From NCBI GenBank assembly GCA_051745085.1, contig JBNJDR010000026.1, forward strand, positions 1 to 24,446: a DNA stretch of 24,446 bases, in the 5' to 3' direction. The stretch is from Halonatronomonas sp051745085. GTDB lineage: Bacteria; Bacillota; Halanaerobiia; Halanaerobiales; Halarsenatibacteraceae. The position numbers and the translations under genes were made by a program. Of this stretch, positions 20,761 through 24,446 are shown in pieces; the first letter of the stretch is position 1, and each line of letters opens with the position of its first letter. The notes under the pieces were generated by a model, which worked only from the letters and a program-made list of their open reading frames with translations, was not told the DNA's origin and made no database searches.

Positions 20761-22380
20761 ATGAAAATGTTATTAAGATTAGGAGTTATAGTTTTGATTT
20801 TACTGTTGGCCGCTGGGCTGTTCTTGCCGTCCGCTGCAGCCGCCGAAGATAAATTCGGAGGTGCGATCAACATTGGGATTGCATCAGATCCGGCTAATCT
20901 GAATCCGCTGACTTCAAACGATCGGGTCAGCTCCTGGCTGCTCAGCAACATGTATCCGACCCTGCTGATGATGGATGAAGAAGGCACCAAAGTTCCTTAT
21001 ATCGCTGAGGATATAGAAGTTTCAGAAGATGGTTTGACTGTTACGGTAACCCTTGTTGAGGGGCTCGAGTGGTCAGATGGGACCCCGTTGACTTCGGCCG
21101 ATGTCAGGTTCACCGCTGAACTGATGAAAGAAGAACAGCTGCAATGGCAGGCTGATTCTTTAAACCAGGTTGAGTCGATCGAGACGCCGGATGAGCTGAC
21201 GATCATCTTCAATCTGGTCCAGCCCTATCCAGGTTTCGTAGGTGTCTTTGGTTTCTGGCAGCGGATAGTACCGGAGCATGTCTTCTCGCAAATTGATAAT
21301 GTCGTTGAATTTGAGAACCGTGAAGATGTTGTCTCGGCGGGACCCTTCAATCTAGATGAGCTCCAGGAAGGCCAGTATTACGTGCTGGAGAGAGTCGATG
21401 AATGGTTCCTTTCACCAGAAGGCAAACCCTATATTGAGGAGATAATCTACCATGTCTATCCCGATGTGAACACGATGGTTATGGCCCTCCAGAGCGGCGA
21501 GATAGATTTAACCGCTACAAATATTCCGCCTTCCCAGGCTGATATTCTAAAGCAGCGTCCAGAGTTCACCGTAGTTCAAACGCCAAGTCTCGGCTTTGTT
21601 TACATCGGACTCAAATACGACAATGAGTTTCTGAATGATCGGGCTTTGAGACAAGCTATCGCTCACGGAATAGACCGAGATGAGATTATCAATATAGCTC
21701 TCGAGGGCGACGGTAAGAATTTGGATACTCCTGTATCCCCGGTCTATGAAGGCGAAGGGGTTGTCAACCCTGAAGCCAAGATGCCTGAATTCAGTATCGA
21801 AGCGGCCCAGGAGGCATTGGCTGCAGCTGGTTACGAAGATACTGATGACAGTGGAATCCTCAATTCGCCGATCACCGGTGAAGATGTAATCCTGGAGCTG
21901 GTATTTGATGGGGCTGATATTTACTTGAGAAACGCGGCTCAGGTCCTGGAGTCTAACTTTAACGATATGGGCTTAAAGTTAGAACTGCGTCCACTAGACA
22001 GGTCGACCTACCTTGATATCGTAACGAACCAGGGGAATTTCGATATAAATCTGGGCGGTTGGGGGATAATTGATGAACCCAGTGATGCGATGTATACCCT
22101 TTACCATTCTGATTCTTTCTTGAACTTCTCAGGGCTGGAAAGCGATGAACTGGATAGGGTTTTGGAGAAAGCCAGGTTCGCTTCAAATAAAGAAGAGGAG
22201 TTGAAGTATGTCCATGAGTTCCAGGAGGTATTCCTTGAAGAACTGCCGGTTATCACCCTGTACTATCAGCTCTATAATTTTGCCTACTCCAATGATTTCG
22301 AAGGGTTCTCGGTCTATCCCAGTGATCTGAGAGGTTTAATGGATCCCCAGAATATGAGCCGGATTTACCTGGCCGACTGA
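20761..22380 (+). CDS. Peptide ABC transporter substrate-binding protein (SBP_bac_5 family)
   Basis: This 539-residue protein is of the DppA/OppA type. Residues 1-27 are a signal peptide (LGVIVLILLLAAGLFLPSAA, cleaved near AAA-ED). Family marks are INIGIASDPANLNPLTS, LVEGLEWSDGTPLTSADVRF, FNLVQPYPGF, SAGPFNL and LRQAIAHGIDRDEII. It binds the solute outside the cytoplasmic membrane and feeds the permease pair encoded upstream. There is no lipobox Cys, so it is probably free in the periplasm. It is the last gene of the operon, with AGGAGG shortly before ATG 20761. The mature protein is acidic. Confidence 0.93.
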   Translation: MKMLLRLGVIVLILLLAAGLFLPSAAAAEDKFGGAINIGIASDPANLNPLTSNDRVSSWLLSNMYPTLLMMDEEGTKVPYIAEDIEVSEDGLTVTVTLVEGLEWSDGTPLTSADVRFTAELMKEEQLQWQADSLNQVESIETPDELTIIFNLVQPYPGFVGVFGFWQRIVPEHVFSQIDNVVEFENREDVVSAGPFNLDELQEGQYYVLERVDEWFLSPEGKPYIEEIIYHVYPDVNTMVMALQSGEIDLTATNIPPSQADILKQRPEFTVVQTPSLGFVYIGLKYDNEFLNDRALRQAIAHGIDRDEIINIALEGDGKNLDTPVSPVYEGEGVVNPEAKMPEFSIEAAQEALAAAGYEDTDDSGILNSPITGEDVILELVFDGADIYLRNAAQVLESNFNDMGLKLELRPLDRSTYLDIVTNQGNFDINLGGWGIIDEPSDAMYTLYHSDSFLNFSGLESDELDRVLEKARFASNKEEELKYVHEFQEVFLEELPVITLYYQLYNFAYSNDFEGFSVYPSDLRGLMDPQNMSRIYLAD

Positions 22381-22800
22381 CGTCAGCAGGTTATTGTATA
22401 AAAAGAAAGAGTATGGTATCTTCATTGCCCCAATAAGGTTAAATTTGGACCATAGTTCTGAACGATATCTCTGTTAAGCATTGGATAAAATAAATAAAGC
22501 CGGTCAGTACCATGCACAATATGATGGGTGCAAGCGGTGTTGATGAGCATAAATATATAGGCGTCTATCAGTAAATTTGGTAGGCGCTATATTTATTAAA
22601 TTTTTTTAAGGCAACCGCCTATGAGGAGTACCTAGAAAGGTCTGGAGAGGCTGGTGTAGCTCATACAATATAGATGATAATTACATCTATACCAAAAAAA
22701 AGATTGTCGTTGTGATCTCCGGTTTCCCCGGCAGCTTTTACAATGGTGACCGGATTATCCTATCTGCAGGTTTATTTTGCTTCTATATATCATACATAAT
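22381..22800. other. Intergenic region after the peptide operon
   Basis: It contains the operon terminator (22551-22607) and an inverted repeat TATAGATG/CATCTATA (22669-22676 and 22684-22691). Bases 22609-22670 read KATAYEEYLERSGEAGVAHT in one frame, and bases from about 22660 read YIYTKKKIVVVISGFPGSFY in another. These look coding-like but are short and unidentified, and may be decayed gene pieces. No RNA gene was recognised. Confidence 0.4.
22551..22607 (+). terminator. Terminator after the peptide operon
   Basis: AAATATA and GCGTCTATC (22551-22569, three-base bulge) pair with GGTAGGCGC and TATATTT (22579-22594), with a nine-base loop. A run of seven T follows at 22601-22607. Confidence 0.7.
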
Positions 22801-22829
22801 TTGAAATAATATTCATTAAATACTATAAT
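22801..22829 (+). promoter_or_regulatory. Promoter, copy B
   Basis: TTGAAA (22801-22806) and TATAAT (22824-22829) are spaced by 17 bases, homologous to the promoter at 4901-4929. Confidence 0.75.
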
Positions 22830-22866
22830 TATTACAAATAGTTAACAATTTTCAGAAATTTAAAAA
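22801..22866 (+). repeat. 66-base upstream repeat, copy B (other copy 4901-4966)
   Basis: It matches 4901-4966 at 62 of 66 positions. In this copy it is followed directly by the ribosome site of the secreted-protein gene at 22880, not by the acidic protein gene. Confidence 0.9.
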
Positions 22867-22879
22867 AGAGGGGTAATTT

Positions 22880-23509
22880 ATGCGGAAAAATATAGTAACA
22901 GCCAAACTTATTCTGGTGTCTATTTTAATTATACTGGGTTTAGTCTTGATGACTCCTACAGAAGTTGACTCAGCGAATATTTCCAGTGAAATTTTGAAAA
23001 CATACAACTCTCTTTTAGAAGAATCTATGGATGCCTTAGAAGCTGGGAATTACTTAGAATCAAAAACAAAATTAGATAAGGCCGTTCTACTGCTCTGGAA
23101 TAATTCACCCTTAAGAGCGGAAAATGTTACTTTTGTAAAGAGGGAGGCCAAATTTTATGGTGATATCGTTCCGGTAGAAGATAAAAATTATCAGGCGGGA
23201 GACAGGCTGTTTCTCTATTTAGAGCCTAAAAACTATTTAATAGAATCCAATCCGGATGGTAAATATCGAATGGATATGGTCCTGGATACAAAATTAATAT
23301 TTGAAGATGGAACTATAGTTTTTCATGACCCCGAATTTCTTAGATTCACAAAAGAGAGCAGTCAACCTAACCAGGAAGTGAAATTTGATCTGTTTTTTAA
23401 TCTAGGGTCCGGAATAAAATCGGGAGAGTACACTATTAAGAATACTCTTATAGATAAACTATCAGAGGAGAAGGTGGTAATCGAAAGCAAATTCAATTTC
23501 CAGAATTGA
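22880..23509 (+). CDS. Secreted or membrane-tethered hypothetical protein
   Basis: This 209-residue protein has a hydrophobic N-terminus (LILVSILIILGLVLM, residues 10-24) that acts as signal peptide or anchor, with possible cleavage after DSA at 32. Residues 35-75 are predicted helical (SSEILKTYNSLLEESMDALE and beyond, tetratricopeptide-like spacing but too short to assign). Residues 85-209 look like a beta-sandwich with alternating hydrophobic strands (GDRLFLYLEP, VKFDLFFNL, VVIESKFNF). No family is recognised. GAGGGG precedes ATG 22880. It is co-transcribed with the acidic protein gene 88 bases downstream. The other copy of this locus (4901-5839) lacks this gene. Confidence 0.65.
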   Translation: MRKNIVTAKLILVSILIILGLVLMTPTEVDSANISSEILKTYNSLLEESMDALEAGNYLESKTKLDKAVLLLWNNSPLRAENVTFVKREAKFYGDIVPVEDKNYQAGDRLFLYLEPKNYLIESNPDGKYRMDMVLDTKLIFEDGTIVFHDPEFLRFTKESSQPNQEVKFDLFFNLGSGIKSGEYTIKNTLIDKLSEEKVVIESKFNFQN

Positions 23510-23597
23510 TACTGGAAGAAATCTGAATTAATAGTTTACTAGATTTAATACCCTTAAGGGGGGGATTAAAATCAATAAGAAGAGAGAAGAGAATACA

Positions 23598-24410
23598 TTG
23601 AGCAATATCATGGGCAGCGAAGATGGATTTTCCGGCTGTTTGGTATTTTTACTGATCGTATTCGTTGTCCTTGCTGCCGGGGCAGGCTTTATATATTTTC
23701 AATGGTCAAACATTCAGCAGTTGAGTAGTGAACAGGTTCAAAAAGTCTTAACAGAAGTAGAAGAAAATGAGGATATAGAAAGCATAGAAGATATAGAGAA
23801 TATAGAAGATTTAGAGGGGATAGATCTAGAAGAATTGGAAGAAATAAGTCCCTGGGTAATAAGATTAGTGAAGATTATTCCCTCGGGCTTGCTCGATAAT
23901 TTGAAGGAGATAACAGGTAATGGCGATGAAGCTGCCCCTGATGAGGAAGAGACATCAGCAGAGGAAGAAGAAATAGCTCCTAAAGAGCTTTTGCCGGCCA
24001 GTATCGAAATCCACCCCGCCATGACAATAGTTGATTATCAAGATTTAGATGATATCCCGGAGGCTGTAATTGAAGAGGTCGAGGTAGAAGAAGAGTTTAT
24101 CAATCAACAGAGTATATTTTTAGAATTTGCAGTTGATTTTCCAGAAAGAGAGATTGCCGAGTTAAGAGAACTGGATGAAGTTCCCGATGATGTTACCGAT
24201 GAGATGATCGAGGAAGAAAAGGATGATCTGGAAAGGCTTTACAACATGAAAGAAGTTTTAAGTTGGTATCAGGGAAATTTACAGGAAAACAACTGGGAAG
24301 TGATTAGCGAAAAGGAAATAGAAGGATACAATTACATGTTTCGTCATGAAAGCGACGGCTACTTTATAATTATCGACCTCGAGAATGCTTTATATACTCC
24401 AGGGAGATAA
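23598..24410 (+). CDS. Membrane-anchored acidic protein, paralogue B
   Basis: It is the paralogue of the protein at 5036-5839, with the same layout: one membrane helix (CLVFLLIVFVVLAAGAGFIY), Glu-rich helical region, acidic variable linker and conserved C-terminal domain (NNWEVISEKEIEGYNYMF to LYTPGR). Function is unknown; topology suggests an extracytoplasmic C-terminus. Differences concentrate in the linker (about residues 105-130), while the last 40 residues are almost identical. TTG 23598 has a weak purine-rich ribosome site; ATG 23610 matches the start used for paralogue A. As there, a strong ribosome site (GGGGGGG, 23558-23564) lies further upstream before an open in-frame stretch beginning at ATC 23571. 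Confidence 0.75.
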   Translation: MSNIMGSEDGFSGCLVFLLIVFVVLAAGAGFIYFQWSNIQQLSSEQVQKVLTEVEENEDIESIEDIENIEDLEGIDLEELEEISPWVIRLVKIIPSGLLDNLKEITGNGDEAAPDEEETSAEEEEIAPKELLPASIEIHPAMTIVDYQDLDDIPEAVIEEVEVEEEFINQQSIFLEFAVDFPEREIAELRELDEVPDDVTDEMIEEEKDDLERLYNMKEVLSWYQGNLQENNWEVISEKEIEGYNYMFRHESDGYFIIIDLENALYTPGR

Positions 24411-24433
24411 ATTAAGAAGAGGGGTGCTTGAAG

Positions 24434-24446
24434 ATGAGTGATAATG
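24434..24446 (+). CDS. Start of a further gene, cut by the window end
   Basis: ATG AGT GAT AAT follows GAGGGGTG (24419-24426) at seven-base spacing, 23 bases after the previous stop. Only MSDN is visible. It is probably the next member of the copy B operon; copy A has no counterpart after its acidic gene. Confidence 0.5.

Noticed and set aside
22669..22691. TATAGATG/CATCTATA inverted repeat as a terminator
   Set aside because: On the + strand it is followed by A rather than T, and on the minus strand no gene precedes it.
1..24446. CRISPR arrays, tRNA or rRNA genes, insertion sequences
   Set aside because: No regularly spaced repeats of CRISPR size, no cloverleaf or rRNA sequence, and no transposase motif were found on either strand.

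Overview
The window looks like a piece of chromosome from an anaerobic, halophilic member of the Firmicutes sensu lato, most like Halanaerobiales. This is inferred from strong AGGAGG-type ribosome sites with GTG and TTG starts, a Firmicutes-style AbrB regulator, a TRAP-type trp leader, and very acidic secreted proteins (alkaline phosphatase and two paralogous membrane-anchored proteins). A remnant of an OmpA-type tail suggests an outer membrane, as in diderm Halanaerobiales. All convincing genes are on the + strand.

Bases 1-8100 are accessory and partly decayed. Remnants of at least four protein families are visible: a PQQ-type beta-propeller (1-233), a collapsed tandem fasciclin protein (500-861), an OmpA C-terminal tail (5840-5965) and a GGDEF tail (about 7960-8076). 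An ankyrin gene also carries a one-base frameshift. Between them lie intact genes: a calpain-like cysteine peptidase (1240-2583), an AbrB/zinc-ribbon regulator (2824-3069), a secreted alkaline phosphatase (3386-4744), a membrane-anchored acidic protein (5036-5839), a Met-rich DUF302 protein followed by a His-rich exported peptide (5968-6949), and a small unknown protein (7158-7481).

Bases 8100-10370 hold trpB and trpA behind a leader with twelve NAG triplets at 5-6 base spacing, ten of them GAG or TAG, followed by a strong terminator. This is the architecture of TRAP-controlled attenuation. The five upstream trp genes are not in the window.

Bases 10454-15391 are a sugar-uptake operon: periplasmic binding protein, double ABC ATPase, single permease and FGGY kinase. 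A stem-loop lies between the binding protein and the ATPase.

Bases 15600-22380 are a peptide operon: two Dpp/Opp-type permeases, an M24-fold protein that has lost three of five metal ligands, an N-acyl-D-amino-acid deacylase-type amidohydrolase, and a peptide-binding protein. No ATPase is encoded. A structured leader with mutually exclusive antiterminator and terminator pairings precedes it.

Bases 22800-24446 hold a second copy of the promoter and of the membrane-anchored acidic protein seen at 4901-5839. Here an extra secreted-protein gene lies between promoter and acidic gene. The window ends at the first codons of another gene.
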